Positions 1 to 8,584 of a DNA stretch of 64,000 nt are shown here, in pieces. Origin of the DNA: Aquibacillus kalidii. Its GTDB lineage: Bacteria > Bacillota > Bacilli > Bacillales > Amphibacillaceae. The notes beneath the pieces were generated by a model. It had not been told where the DNA came from and ran no database searches. It worked only from the letters and a program-made list of their open reading frames with translations. Where the stretch lies: assembly GCF_014280935.1 (NCBI RefSeq), contig NZ_JACLZI010000046.1, positions 46,349-110,348 on the forward strand. Direction: 5' to 3'. How positions within the stretch are numbered: position 1 is the first letter of the stretch; every line of letters starts with the position of its first letter. Position numbers and translations under genes: made by a program.

Positions 1-456
1 AAAATTCACAGAGAAATTCCTAACGGGTATTCAATGACAGTCATGCGAAGAATGATGATGAGAATCAGTGAGCAAGTTGCTAAACAAAATGGAATTCTTT
101 CTTTAACTACAGGTGAAAGTCTCGGGCAAGTAGCAAGTCAAACGATGGAAAGCATGAATGCTATTAATGCTGTAACAAGTTATCCAATATTACGTCCTTT
201 GATTGCAATGGATAAAGATGAGATTATTGAAATATCTCAGAAAGTAAACCTATATGATATTTCAATCAGACCTTATGAGGATTGTTGTACGATTTTCGTG
301 CCTAAGTCACCTAAAACAAAACCTAAAGCGGATAAGGTTGCGTATTACGAAAGCCAAGTTGACTTTGCTGCTGATTTACAGGAAGCGATTGATGGTATAG
401 AAGTTATCGAGGTTGATCCATCTAGTAGAAAAGATGAATTTGAGGACCTACTTTAA
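1..456 (+). CDS. thiI: ThiI C-terminal part (tRNA 4-thiouridylation/thiazole sulfur transfer), truncated by window edge
   Basis: The reading frame is open from the first base, so the gene starts upstream of the window; 151 C-terminal residues are present. They match the ATP-pyrophosphatase (PP-loop) part of ThiI, including MTVMRRMMMRIS, TGESLGQVASQT and the family signature EDCCTIFVP. ThiI adenylates tRNA uridine 8 and transfers sulfur from a cysteine desulfurase; it also supplies sulfur for the thiamine thiazole. The protein ends soon after the PP-loop domain with no rhodanese domain, as in Bacillus. sspA follows, as in B. subtilis. No terminator is obvious before the sspA promoter. Confidence 0.95.
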   Translation, partial: KIHREIPNGYSMTVMRRMMMRISEQVAKQNGILSLTTGESLGQVASQTMESMNAINAVTSYPILRPLIAMDKDEIIEISQKVNLYDISIRPYEDCCTIFVPKSPKTKPKADKVAYYESQVDFAADLQEAIDGIEVIEVDPSSRKDEFEDLL

Positions 457-517
457 CGACTACCCTACTATTATGAATAAGTTGGCTGTACATGAAACAA
501 CTACCAGTAATGATAAT

Positions 518-547
518 GAATGAATTTATCTCTTCCTGCACATTCTA
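518..547 (+). promoter_or_regulatory. Sigma-G promoter of sspA
   Basis: GAATG (518-522), an 18-bp spacer and CATTCTA (541-547) match the forespore sigma-G consensus (GHATR, CATNNTA) at every position. It lies 30 bp ahead of the sspA start. Alpha/beta-type SASP genes are known sigma-G targets, so function and sequence agree. Confidence 0.8.
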
Positions 548-576
548 GTAATGTAGCAAAGAGGAGGTGAATAGAC

Positions 577-783
577 ATGGCAAGCAGCAACAATTCAAAC
601 CAATTACTAGTACCTGGTGTTGAACAAGCACTAGATCAAATGAAATATGAAATTGCACAAGAGTTTGGTGTAAATCTTGGAGCTGACACAACTTCTCGCG
701 CTAACGGTTCTGTTGGTGGAGAAATCACTAAACGTCTTGTTCAAACTGCTCAACAACAAATGAGTGGTCAACAACAAATATAA
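577..783 (+). CDS. sspA: Alpha/beta-type small acid-soluble spore protein
   Basis: 68 residues. It carries the SASP signatures [15 protein letters not shown] and [15 protein letters not shown], including the Glu-Phe-Gly site cut by the germination protease GPR. These proteins coat forespore DNA, switch it towards an A-like form and protect it from UV and heat, and are degraded for amino acids during germination. A strong Shine-Dalgarno (GAGGAGGTGA) precedes the ATG. The position directly after thiI is that of B. subtilis sspA. The promoter and terminator on either side make it a monocistronic unit. Confidence 0.97.
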   Translation: MASSNNSNQLLVPGVEQALDQMKYEIAQEFGVNLGADTTSRANGSVGGEITKRLVQTAQQQMSGQQQI

Positions 784-791
784 TGATGGCT

Positions 792-829
792 AAAAGAGTA
801 GTGCTATATGCACTACTCTTTTCTTTTAT
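792..829 (+). terminator. Rho-independent terminator of sspA
   Basis: Perfect 13-bp inverted repeat (792-804 with 810-822), 5-nt loop, then a T-rich tail. Confidence 0.9.
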
Positions 830-889
830 ATAGGATGTTGATATTATAGGCACATGTAATTGTTATATAGGAGAAGGAGTTTGGTGGTT

Positions 890-2479
890 ATGGGAGTTTT
901 ATGGCATGGTGGGAAAATATATACAATGAGGTCTGAAGGTGAGCTTGTTGAAGCTATATACACCGAAGACGGAATGATAAAAGATATAGGTAGTTATGAC
1001 CAACTAAAAAAACAATATGAGGGAGAAATACAATTATACCAAAACTTAAAAGGAAATGTTATGTACCCTGGTTTTGTTGATAGCCACTTACATATAATTG
1101 GTCATGGAGAAAAGTTACTACATTTAGATCTATCTGAAATGACTTCGCCGGAGCAAGTTTTAACTTCATTAAAAGAACGAGTAAAATACTTGAAAGAAGG
1201 TGAGTGGTTGATTGGGGAGGGGTGGAATGAAAATCAATGGGAGGATCCCACAATCCTTCATTCCAATCAATTAGATGAAATATGTCCGAACAACCCAATG
1301 ATGCTTACAAGGGTTTGTAGACACGCAGTTTTGGCAAATTCTGTGGCAATGAAATTGGCGGAAATCACGGACCAAACACCTGATCCTCAGGGTGGTAGAA
1401 TAGTCAGAGACGAAGACGGTGTTGCTACAGGTTATTTCTTGGACACCGCTCAGGAGTATATTAAACAGGTGATTCCGGGCGTGACTCAGGAATATTTAAC
1501 AAGAGTAGTTCGCACGTCTATTGACGATCTATTGCGGTTAGGCATAGTAGGTGGACATAGTGAAGATTTGAATTATTATGGTGGATTTAATAAAACACTA
1601 AAAGCCTTTTTCCATGGAATTGATGGAAATGAGCGAAAGTTCCGAGCGCATTTGTTAGTCCATCATGAGGTAGTAGATGATATGAATAAAGAAGGCTTAA
1701 GCTATGGAGATGGAACCGAATACATTGAGTTGGGTGCTATGAAGATATTTTCTGATGGTGCCTTGGGAGGAAGGACTGCTTGGTTATCTGATCAATATGA
1801 AGATGATAAAGGTAACTATGGCATACCGATTCATAGTTCACAAGGATTAGAAGACCTTATTATTAAGGCTAGAAGTTATGACCTTCCAGTAGCTGTTCAT
1901 GCTATTGGAGATAAAGCTATTAAAGCTATTGCGGATCTCATTGAAAAATATCCATTAACTAATGGAAGAAGAGACCGAATTATTCACGCTCAAATTGTAA
2001 ATCAAGACCTACTGGAACAACTTAGTAGAATAGATGTGGTGCTAGATATTCAACCAACTTTTGTAGCGTCGGATTTCCCGTGGATTGTAGAAAGAATTGG
2101 TGAAAAACGGGTATCCTTATCTTATGCTTGGAAAACCTTTCTAGAAAAAGGTATTCCCTGTGCTGCAGGCTCAGATGCGCCGATTGAAGATGTCAATCCT
2201 CTGTTGGGAATAGAAGCAGCGGTATTGAGGAAATCAAGTATAGATGGGTTGATATATAATAAAGCAGAGCAACTAAGTGTATATGAGGCTATTTCTCTTT
2301 ATACGAAAGGTAGTGCCTATATTATTTGTCACGAAGAGGATAGAGGTCAGATAGCACCAGGATATACTGCTGATTTTACGGTATTAGATCAAGATTTATT
2401 TAAAATTGAACCGATTAATATAACAAAGAGTAAGGTGAAAATGACCGTAGTAGATGAAAAGATAATGTATGAAGGTTAA
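890..2479 (+). CDS. ytcJ: YtcJ-like metal-dependent amidohydrolase
   Basis: 529 residues from the ATG at 890, which equals B. subtilis YtcJ. GTG at 884 and TTG at 881 are in-frame alternatives, because the AGGAGAAGGAG ribosome site (869-879) could serve any of them. The amidohydrolase_3 features are visible: the metal-binding DSHLHIIGHG early, KIFSDGALGGRTAWL mid-protein, VAVHAIGD and IIHAQ histidines, and the late AAGSDAPIEDVNP aspartate. The family hydrolyses amide or imide bonds with divalent metals; the substrate of YtcJ-type enzymes is not known. It is cytoplasmic with no signal peptide, and has its own terminator. Confidence 0.85.
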   Translation: MGVLWHGGKIYTMRSEGELVEAIYTEDGMIKDIGSYDQLKKQYEGEIQLYQNLKGNVMYPGFVDSHLHIIGHGEKLLHLDLSEMTSPEQVLTSLKERVKYLKEGEWLIGEGWNENQWEDPTILHSNQLDEICPNNPMMLTRVCRHAVLANSVAMKLAEITDQTPDPQGGRIVRDEDGVATGYFLDTAQEYIKQVIPGVTQEYLTRVVRTSIDDLLRLGIVGGHSEDLNYYGGFNKTLKAFFHGIDGNERKFRAHLLVHHEVVDDMNKEGLSYGDGTEYIELGAMKIFSDGALGGRTAWLSDQYEDDKGNYGIPIHSSQGLEDLIIKARSYDLPVAVHAIGDKAIKAIADLIEKYPLTNGRRDRIIHAQIVNQDLLEQLSRIDVVLDIQPTFVASDFPWIVERIGEKRVSLSYAWKTFLEKGIPCAAGSDAPIEDVNPLLGIEAAVLRKSSIDGLIYNKAEQLSVYEAISLYTKGSAYIICHEEDRGQIAPGYTADFTVLDQDLFKIEPINITKSKVKMTVVDEKIMYEG

Positions 2480-2518
2480 ATAGACCCCCCACGCTAATTT
2501 GCGAGGGGGTCTATTTAA
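2478..2518 (+). terminator. Terminator after the ytcJ-like gene
   Basis: 12-bp inverted repeat, 2478-2489 with 2505-2516, with a C-run facing a G-run. The T tail is short. Confidence 0.75.
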
Positions 2519-2550
2519 TATATTATAAGATGTTCCTAATATTTTGGTAG

Positions 2551-2716
2551 ACATTTGAGATAAAATCTGCAGTAACTAAGTTCTATATTTTTCAAGTGAA
2601 TGTTGGACAGCCGTTCCGGAAATATACTACGCTTTCCGCGGGCTCGCGCTGAGCCTCCTCGGTCTTTGCGAGCGAGGAGGCTGAAGCGTTCCCCACGGAA
2701 AGCGAGCGTTTTTCCG
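2551..2716. repeat. Intergenic palindromic repeat element (MITE-like), copy 1
   Basis: Positions 2617-2716 form a long imperfect hairpin: about 45 bases from CGGAAA at 2617 pair with the segment ending TTTCCG at 2716. The half with TCTTTGCGAGCGAGGAGGCT is repeated almost unchanged at 55.24-55.30 kb. The flank at 2551-2580 (GATAAAATCTGCAGTAACTA) resembles the ends of the elements at 23.3, 54.9 and 63.8 kb. GC content is far above the surroundings. It codes for no transposase, so a non-autonomous mobile or regulatory repeat is inferred. Confidence 0.7.
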
Positions 2717-2807
2717 CAGCGATGATTTAGCATTCATCTTATATAATGAATGTAGGTCTTAGGACTTTACTTCGCTTTTTATACAATTTATGAATTACTA
2801 CTTGAAA

Positions 2808-2844
2808 AAAGTTCAGCGTTCTCTTATTAGAGATGCTGAACTTT
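2808..2844 (-). terminator. Terminator of nadK2
   Basis: Outer 10-bp stem (2808-2817 with 2835-2844) plus an inner TCTCT/AGAGA stem. Read on the minus strand it ends in a run of six T. Confidence 0.85.
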
Positions 2845-2851
2845 ATCATTG

Positions 2852-3655
2852 TTATGTTAGGAATGTTCTTTTTACTCTATCCCAATATGAATTGTTTTTT
2901 AATTTAACTGTTTTAATTACCTTATCACTTAACGTAACGGTCAGATCTTTAATATTACGGATGGAATACGCCTCGTTATCTAAGCCGATAATTGGGTAAT
3001 CATTTCCATCTTGTATTACTTCTAGTCGCAAGGTTCTTTCCTTGTCCAAAATAAAAGATGAACCTAACGTTCGATATCTATTATTGTTAAGAGAAGCTAA
3101 CTCAGTTACCTGAAAACAAGGTGTCTTAGGATCAACTACTGCTCCATGAGTCGATTTGTTGTAGCCAGTACTACCTGTGGGTGTTGCTACAATTAATCCG
3201 TCGCCTCTAAATCTTTCGAAATGGTTTTCGTCAATATACACATCCATTACTATTGTTTTAATTATGGCTGACCTTACTGCAGCTTCATTTAGACAGTGAA
3301 ATGTTGCTTCACCGTTAATTAATACATCAATCAAAGGGAATCGTCGTACTTCCAATTCCTCATTCATCATTGAATCAACCATTTGATCATAGTGGTCTAA
3401 ATTGAAATCACAATAAAGGCCTGCTTCATTGTGGCGAGCAATTCCTACATATAAACAGTCCTGACGAAAGCCAGTATGGCGAACAGCTTGCAAGAAAGCT
3501 CCATCACCGCCAACACTCACGATTATATTAGCCTGCTTATAGTTCTCAACAATAGTAAATCCATTATCTTTTGCTAGTTTAAACAATGGTGTTAGTCGTT
3601 GCTCTAATTCTTCATCTTTTGGATAGTAAAAATAAAGGTTTCGCCGATTATCCAT
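2852..3655 (-). CDS. nadK2: NAD kinase, second Bacillus-type paralogue
   Basis: 267 residues, the usual length for YtdI/PpnKB. It phosphorylates NAD to NADP with ATP or polyphosphate. Visible signatures are the catalytic GGDG (49-52), the NE pair in HCLNEAAVR (123-124) and the conserved glycine-rich segment GDGLIVATPTGSTGYNKS (151-168) that binds the dinucleotide. The N-terminus YFYYPKDEE is typical of the short NadK2 branch. The gene is transcribed alone, opposite to its neighbours, between the ytcJ-like gene and ytfI, as near the B. subtilis locus. Confidence 0.93.
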   Translation of the reverse strand: MDNRRNLYFYYPKDEELEQRLTPLFKLAKDNGFTIVENYKQANIIVSVGGDGAFLQAVRHTGFRQDCLYVGIARHNEAGLYCDFNLDHYDQMVDSMMNEELEVRRFPLIDVLINGEATFHCLNEAAVRSAIIKTIVMDVYIDENHFERFRGDGLIVATPTGSTGYNKSTHGAVVDPKTPCFQVTELASLNNNRYRTLGSSFILDKERTLRLEVIQDGNDYPIIGLDNEAYSIRNIKDLTVTLSDKVIKTVKLKNNSYWDRVKRTFLT

Positions 3656-4001
3656 ACATGATCCTCCTAAATATTAGAACTCTTTGTTGACTCACTCAAC
3701 CTACTGATGACCTAATTTTTAATTAGAAGTAGTTGAGGTTAACTACTTGATGTAAAGATTGATTAATTGCGACACCCGTCTGTAGGAAGTCACTTCTATG
3801 TTATCATTATTTTCTTATTTGTCCCAGATAGTTTATCCAAAATTTCCATCATTTATATAATACTTTGCATAAATCTAGTTTTTTTCAATCACATGGATGA
3901 AAATTTACCTATAAGTAAAATGTCAATACTTCTTACTATTCATTCCAAATTGGGTTTAATTTTAAATTAATTGAAAATAATGAAAGTATGGAGGTGTTTT
4001 T
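3656..4001. other. Divergent intergenic region nadK2/ytfI
   Basis: About 345 AT-rich bases that must hold the promoters of both divergent genes. I could not pick a convincing consensus promoter. A 67-codon open frame inside lacks a ribosome site and family resemblance. GGAGGTG at 3990-3996 is the ribosome site of ytfI. Confidence 0.4.
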
Positions 4002-4616
4002 ATGGTATGGATTATTATTGTTGTTGCTATGTTGCTATTGTTAATTCTAAGCCTTTTTACTCATATTCATACATATATCTTATATACCCATATACACAAT
4101 AAAAGCACTCTTCAAATGAAAATTAGACTACTAGGTATCATTGTAATAAAAAAAGAATTTCCTGTAGACATGCTAGATATAGACGACAAATCAAATAAGT
4201 CTGATAGTAAGGAAGAACTAACAATAAACAAAATTATCGACAATTGTAAGCAATTCCGTGAAACGCTAGTAACAGTTTTTCACTCCAAGACAATAGTAGC
4301 AAGATACCTTACTAAAGTTAAGGTTAAGAAGTTTAAATGGAATACACAATTTGGGATAGGAGATGCAGGGAAAACTGGTATTCTAACTGGAGTGGTATGG
4401 GGATTAAAATCGGGTATTTTAAAAGTAATGATAGATCATATGAGAGTAAAGGACAGGCCAATAGTGAATGTTTTTCCTGTTTTTCAACATAAAACGATAA
4501 ACGTAGAATTTGAGTGTATGGTATCGGTTAGGTTAGGACAAACTATGTACGCAATCATTCAGTTGGTTAGACATTTTCAAAGGGATAAAGCTAAATTAAC
4601 TAAACGACCGGCATGA
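4002..4616 (+). CDS. ytfI: DUF2953 membrane-anchored protein YtfI
   Basis: 204 residues. A single N-terminal hydrophobic segment (about 2-22) is followed by a soluble domain with MKIRLLGIIVIKKE and a conserved KFKWNTQFGIGDAGKTGILTG region, the hallmark of DUF2953. GGAGGTG lies about 6 bases before the ATG. It is followed 17 bases later by ytfJ; this pair is conserved among spore formers and transcribed in the forespore in B. subtilis. A sporulation or germination role is inferred from the partner; no biochemical function is known. Confidence 0.85.
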   Translation: MVWIIIVVAMLLLLILSLFTHIHTYILYTHIHNKSTLQMKIRLLGIIVIKKEFPVDMLDIDDKSNKSDSKEELTINKIIDNCKQFRETLVTVFHSKTIVARYLTKVKVKKFKWNTQFGIGDAGKTGILTGVVWGLKSGILKVMIDHMRVKDRPIVNVFPVFQHKTINVEFECMVSVRLGQTMYAIIQLVRHFQRDKAKLTKRPA

Positions 4617-4633
4617 ATAAGGAGGAAAATTAA

Positions 4634-5113
4634 ATGAGTGAGGAACAACAACACCCAATTGAAGGCTTAATGACAACAGCGATGGAAAACTTAAAAGACA
4701 TGGTTGATGTGAATACTATTATTGGAGATCCAATTGAATCTCCAGATGGTAGTGTTATTATAACAGTATCCAAGGTGGGTTTTGGATTTGCAGCTGGCGG
4801 TAGTGAATTTTATAGTGGCCAAAGTGGTGGGAAACAGGATGATCAGCAATCACAAACGCTGCCATTTGGTGGAGGTAGTGGTGGAGGAGTATCGATTACA
4901 CCAACAGCCTTTCTTATTGTAAATGATAAAGGTGTACAGATGATACACTTAGATGAAAACACTCATTTATATGAGAAGATGTTAGATCTTGCTCCTCAGG
5001 CAATCGAAAAGATACAAGAAATTTTAAAGAATAGTAAGAGTGAAAAAGGTGAAAAAAAAGAGGATAAGAAAAAAGATGAAACTAGTGAAAAAGACAAAAA
5101 AGAGTCCGAGTAA
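4634..5113 (+). CDS. ytfJ: GerW/YtfJ family sporulation protein
   Basis: 159 residues. The N-terminal HPIEGLMTTAMENLKDMVDV and the segment VITVSKVGFGFAAGGSEF are family signatures, followed by a Gly/Ser-rich stretch (about 63-93) and a conserved AFLIVNDKGVQMI segment. The last 30 residues are an almost uninterrupted Lys/Glu/Asp tail, longer than usual. The family is needed for normal spore germination with some nutrients or lysozyme in Bacillus and Streptomyces relatives. It forms an operon with ytfI; a GGAGG site precedes the ATG. Confidence 0.9.
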   Translation: MSEEQQHPIEGLMTTAMENLKDMVDVNTIIGDPIESPDGSVIITVSKVGFGFAAGGSEFYSGQSGGKQDDQQSQTLPFGGGSGGGVSITPTAFLIVNDKGVQMIHLDENTHLYEKMLDLAPQAIEKIQEILKNSKSEKGEKKEDKKKDETSEKDKKESE

Positions 5114-5136
5114 TAGTTATACTCTATTTAAATCAT

Positions 5137-5167
5137 AAACTGCTGCAATAATGCTAGCAGTTTTTTA
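5137..5167 (+). terminator. Terminator of ytfI-ytfJ
   Basis: 8-bp stem 5137-5144 with 5156-5163, running into seven T. Confidence 0.85.
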
Positions 5168-5328
5168 TTTGTATTAATTAAATAAGAGGACGAAGGGGAT
5201 TTTTAGGATTTTGTTTTTGACTATTGATCAAACAGTATGTTTACCTAATACATAGAAAGTTTGGTAAAATAGAGTCGCCCTAATAGTTAATAGCGCGAAA
5301 TGACAGAAGCGGTACGAATGGAGGAGAA

Positions 5329-6315
5329 ATGTTGGAACAAACTAAAATAGAGAGTTCTTTTCAAGTGTTAGATGAAATGGCTGAGAATATTCAACAACAG
5401 ATGGATTTACCATATATAGAAAGCTTGGCTGTTGGTCTTGAGTACCTTTTCACAAATGAACCAACAGATGATATGCACGATCTTTTAAAACAAAAGCTAC
5501 AAAAAGGTTCAGAGAAGTTGAATATTCCTGGGTTAGAAAAAGAAGAACTTAGAAAGGTGATTCAGTTATGCATATTAAAGGGAATGCATAATGCAACTCA
5601 GCAGCAACATTTAATTACACCTGATACAGTCGCAATGTTTGTAGCTTACCTAGTACAAAAATTGTTAGGTAAACAAGATAAGGTCCGGTTATTTGATCCA
5701 GCGTGTGGTTCAGCTAATTTATTAACGGCTGTAGTGAATCAATTAAATACAGAAGTAGAAGCTTATGGGAGCGAAGTTGATACTTCTTTAATTCAATTAG
5801 CTTTAATGAGTGCAAACCTCCAAGAAATAGAAGTGGAGTTTTTCCATCAAGATAGCTTGCGTCCTTTCTTATTGGAACCTGTTGATGCAGTGATTGGAGA
5901 TCTACCAGTAGGTTATTATCCAGATGATGTTCAAGCAAATAATTATGAGTTGAAAGCCGATAGCGGCCATTCATACTCACACCATTTATTTATCGAGCAA
6001 GGGCTTAATTATGTTAAAGAAGGTGGGTACTTACTATATGTTATTCCTAACTTTCTATTCGATAGCGATCAAGCAGAAAAGTTAAATAACTTCTTGCATA
6101 AACATGCCCATATCGTTGGGATACTACAGTTACCATTGAGTATGTTTAAATCTGAAAGTAACGCAAAGAGCATCTTTATCCTTCAGAAAAAAGGAATAGA
6201 GACGAAAGCTCCAAAACAGGTTCTAATGGCTCAATTGCCATCCTTTAAGGATGTTGCTTCAGTAGATAATATTTTAATTAATATTAATCAATGGTTCAAA
6301 GAAGAAGGTTACTGA
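5329..6315 (+). CDS. ytxK: YtxK, SAM-dependent methyltransferase-like protein
   Basis: 328 residues. It resembles the N6-adenine methylase fold of type I HsdM subunits without a target-recognition domain. Motif I is FDPACGSANLL (122-132) and an acidic SAM contact is at GSEVD (147-151). Motif IV, normally NPPY/F, reads DLPVGYYP (191-198), so the catalytic Asn and first Pro differ. This is also how I recall B. subtilis YtxK. It lies directly upstream of ackA, as in other bacilli. A methyltransferase role is inferred; DNA is an unproven substrate. SD GGAGGAG (5320-5326) would also suit TTG at 5332. Confidence 0.85.
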   Translation: MLEQTKIESSFQVLDEMAENIQQQMDLPYIESLAVGLEYLFTNEPTDDMHDLLKQKLQKGSEKLNIPGLEKEELRKVIQLCILKGMHNATQQQHLITPDTVAMFVAYLVQKLLGKQDKVRLFDPACGSANLLTAVVNQLNTEVEAYGSEVDTSLIQLALMSANLQEIEVEFFHQDSLRPFLLEPVDAVIGDLPVGYYPDDVQANNYELKADSGHSYSHHLFIEQGLNYVKEGGYLLYVIPNFLFDSDQAEKLNNFLHKHAHIVGILQLPLSMFKSESNAKSIFILQKKGIETKAPKQVLMAQLPSFKDVASVDNILININQWFKEEGY

Positions 6316-6341
6316 ATAGTGAGAATTTAACAAATTTGTGA

Positions 6342-6355
6342 AGGAAACGTTATCA
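6342..6355 (+). promoter_or_regulatory. Candidate CcpA site (cre) upstream of ackA
   Basis: AGGAAACGTTATCA matches 12 of 14 positions of the cre consensus TGWAANCGNTNWCA. It sits about 15 bp ahead of the candidate -35 element, centred near -56, a position used for CcpA activation of ackA in B. subtilis. Catabolite activation of acetate overflow is inferred. Confidence 0.5.
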
Positions 6356-6369
6356 TTAATGGCTTCGTA

Positions 6370-6398
6370 TTGCAAACTGAATGCACCGGTGGTTAAAT
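6370..6398 (+). promoter_or_regulatory. Candidate sigma-A promoter of ackA
   Basis: TTGCAA (6370-6375), 17-bp spacer, TTAAAT (6393-6398): 4 of 6 in each hexamer, with the cre-like site just upstream. A weak promoter is typical of an activated gene. Confidence 0.4.
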
Positions 6399-6447
6399 GG
6401 AGTTGGACCTAATCTCAAAACCTTAATTAATGAAAGGGTTGAATATT

Positions 6448-7647
6448 TTGAGCAATATTTTAGCAATTAATGCTGGTAGCTCTTCTTTAAAATTCCAATT
6501 AATCGAGATGCCAGAAGAAAAAGTTTTAGCAAAAGGTTTAGTTGAACGTATAGGTATTAATGATTCCGTTTTTACAATTGAAGTGGATGACAAGAAAGAC
6601 ACAAGTGTAACTGACATTCCTGATCATGAATTAGCAGTTAAAATGCTTTTAGATAAATTGAAAGGATCTGGAGTTATTAAATCCTTTGATGAGATCGATG
6701 GAGTAGGTCACCGCGTTGTGCATGGTGGAGAGCGCTTTAGTGATTCTGTCCGTATTACAGAAGAAGTAATTAAAGAAATTGAAGAAGTTTCTGAGCTAGC
6801 ACCACTTCATAATCCTGCTAATTTAACAGGTATTCGTGCATTTAAAGATATTCTACCAGAAGTACCTTCAGTTGCTGTATTTGATACTGCATTTCATCAA
6901 ACTATGCCAGAGCAATCTTATCTTTACAGTTTGCCTTACGAATATTATGAAAAGTATGGTATCCGTAAATATGGTTTCCATGGTACTTCACATAAGTATG
7001 TTTCAGAAAGAGCGGCAGAACTTATGGGATTACCTTTAAATCAATTAAGACTATTATCCTGTCACTTAGGTAATGGTGCAAGTATTGCAGCCATTGAAAA
7101 TGGACAATCCATTGACACATCAATGGGCTTCACACCACTAGCTGGTGTCACAATGGGAACGAGATCTGGTAACATCGACCCTGCGTTAATCCCATATATC
7201 ATGGACAAAACAGGTAAAACTGCAAATGAAGTCATGAACGTACTAAATAAAGAAAGTGGTATGCTTGCATTATCTGGTTTTTCAAGTGATTTAAGAGATA
7301 TCCAAGAAAAAGCTGATAATGGTGATGAAAGAGCAGAGCTTGCACTAGAAGTGTTTGCTGAAAGAATTCACAAGTATATTGGTTCTTATGCAGCTAGAAT
7401 GCACGGTGTAGACGCGATTATCTTTACTGCTGGTGTAGGTGAAAATAGTATTGCAATCCGTGAAAGAGTATTAAAAGGTTTAGAATTCATGGGTGTTTAT
7501 TGGGATCCGTCTCTTAACAATATAAGAGGAAAAGAAACGTTTATAAATTATCCTCATTCCCCAGTAAAAGTTATCGTAATACCAACTAATGAAGAAGTAA
7601 TGATTGCAAGAGATACGGTTCGTTTAAGTCAAAAAAGCCACGTATAA
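6448..7647 (+). CDS. ackA: Acetate kinase
   Basis: 399 residues. It converts acetyl phosphate and ADP to acetate and ATP in overflow metabolism. Signatures are the N-terminal [21 protein letters not shown], the DTAFHQTMP loop, [11 protein letters not shown] and [17 protein letters not shown] at 6448 is chosen because it gives the family N-terminus (M-S-N-I-L-A-I-N) and lies 10 bases after AAAGGG; the in-frame ATG at 6430 would add six unconserved residues. It is preceded by ytxK, as in B. subtilis, with a cre-like site in between. Confidence 0.95.
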   Translation: MSNILAINAGSSSLKFQLIEMPEEKVLAKGLVERIGINDSVFTIEVDDKKDTSVTDIPDHELAVKMLLDKLKGSGVIKSFDEIDGVGHRVVHGGERFSDSVRITEEVIKEIEEVSELAPLHNPANLTGIRAFKDILPEVPSVAVFDTAFHQTMPEQSYLYSLPYEYYEKYGIRKYGFHGTSHKYVSERAAELMGLPLNQLRLLSCHLGNGASIAAIENGQSIDTSMGFTPLAGVTMGTRSGNIDPALIPYIMDKTGKTANEVMNVLNKESGMLALSGFSSDLRDIQEKADNGDERAELALEVFAERIHKYIGSYAARMHGVDAIIFTAGVGENSIAIRERVLKGLEFMGVYWDPSLNNIRGKETFINYPHSPVKVIVIPTNEEVMIARDTVRLSQKSHV

Positions 7648-7716
7648 AAAGGCTTTAAAACATTTTCTAGTTAGGTAAAGATACCTTGAATTGTATAACC
7701 AAGAATAACTTTTCAG

Positions 7717-7771
7717 AAGGCAACTTTTTCTCATATTATATTTTCTAATATGGGAGAAGGTTGTCTTTTTT
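7717..7771 (+). terminator. Terminator of ackA
   Basis: Long imperfect stem (about 7719-7739 with 7746-7765) ending in a T-run. Confidence 0.8.
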
Positions 7772-7935
7772 GAGGCCCTACAACTATGGCATGTCATATG
7801 GCGGCCCTACGGTACAGTTAGTCCTTCTAGTAAGGTTACTGTAACTCCTATATAAGAACAAAAAATTAATTAGCTCTGATTATAAAATTCACTGCATCCA
7901 ATTAAATTAAACTAAATGAAAGTAGGAGTGAGAGT

Positions 7936-8241
7936 ATGTTTGAAAATGTAAATTTCACACCAGGTCAAATTACATATAATGATTTTTTTATTGATCTTAA
8001 TAAGCCCCTTGATTTTATTGCCGATGGACTAAAAGAAGATATGTTTCAAGTAACCTACCCTAAAAACCTTATATTAGATATTGGTTGGTATTCTGGTGTA
8101 GAGAAGTTTATAATATTTATTGTAAAAGACGACGATTGGGAAAATCCAATTAAGAAAATATTTTGTGATGATTTTAATGAATTGAGTAATAATGTTGAAG
8201 AATGTACGGGTTATTTAAGAATAATATTAAGAGAACTTTAA
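7936..8241 (+). CDS. Unassigned 101-residue acidic soluble protein
   Basis: I do not recognise a family. The ATG has a good site (GTAGGAGTGAGAG). The product is rich in Asp, Asn and aromatic residues, has no signal peptide or membrane helix, and has few Lys/Arg. Size, acidity and position as a lone gene in an accessory stretch are like many orphan immunity proteins of polymorphic toxins, but no toxin gene is nearby, so this is only a possibility. It has its own terminator, so it looks like an expressed monocistronic gene rather than a chance frame. Confidence 0.6.
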   Translation: MFENVNFTPGQITYNDFFIDLNKPLDFIADGLKEDMFQVTYPKNLILDIGWYSGVEKFIIFIVKDDDWENPIKKIFCDDFNELSNNVEECTGYLRIILREL

Positions 8242-8246
8242 CAATG

Positions 8247-8287
8247 AAAAACCTTGAAAGGCATTTAGCAGATCGAGGTTTTTTATT
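8247..8287 (+). terminator. Terminator of the 101-aa gene
   Basis: 10-bp stem with one G-U pair (8247-8256 with 8274-8283) followed by T residues. Confidence 0.75.
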
Positions 8288-8584
8288 ATGCAATTCAGGC
8301 GTATTTAACTTAATGAAATTACTTGGAAAAAGGTCATTGAAAACGACATTACCTAGTAACCCTTTGTATCACTTTCTCGACAAACTCGCACTTTATTCAC
8401 ATACTCATAAAAATTCCCATAACGCCCAGCTAGCCTAATCAATAAATGTTCTACAATAATAAAATTATAGGAGAAAACTATAACATTTTTTGCTTTGAGC
8501 AGAATATTTTTTTCCTTCAAACATTATATTTAGTTAGATAGTAGATAATTCCTTATATCGACATATAGAACGGAGGGGATTAAC
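8288..8584. other. Intergenic region before the EcsC-type gene
   Basis: About 300 AT-rich bases with no gene that I can support. A frame of 78 codons overlapping the terminator has no ribosome site. The ribosome site of the next gene (CGGAGGGGA) is at its right end. Confidence 0.4.

Noticed and set aside
2536..2733. 65-codon minus-strand frame containing LAFRGERFSLLARK
   Set aside because: It is the translation of the palindromic repeat; the same peptide appears from the repeat at 55.1-55.3 kb. No ribosome site, so not a gene.
3767..3970. 67-codon frame between nadK2 and ytfI
   Set aside because: No ribosome site, AT-rich low-complexity composition, overlaps the expected promoter region.
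8202..8438. 78-codon frame after the 101-aa gene
   Set aside because: Overlaps the previous gene and its terminator, with no ribosome site.
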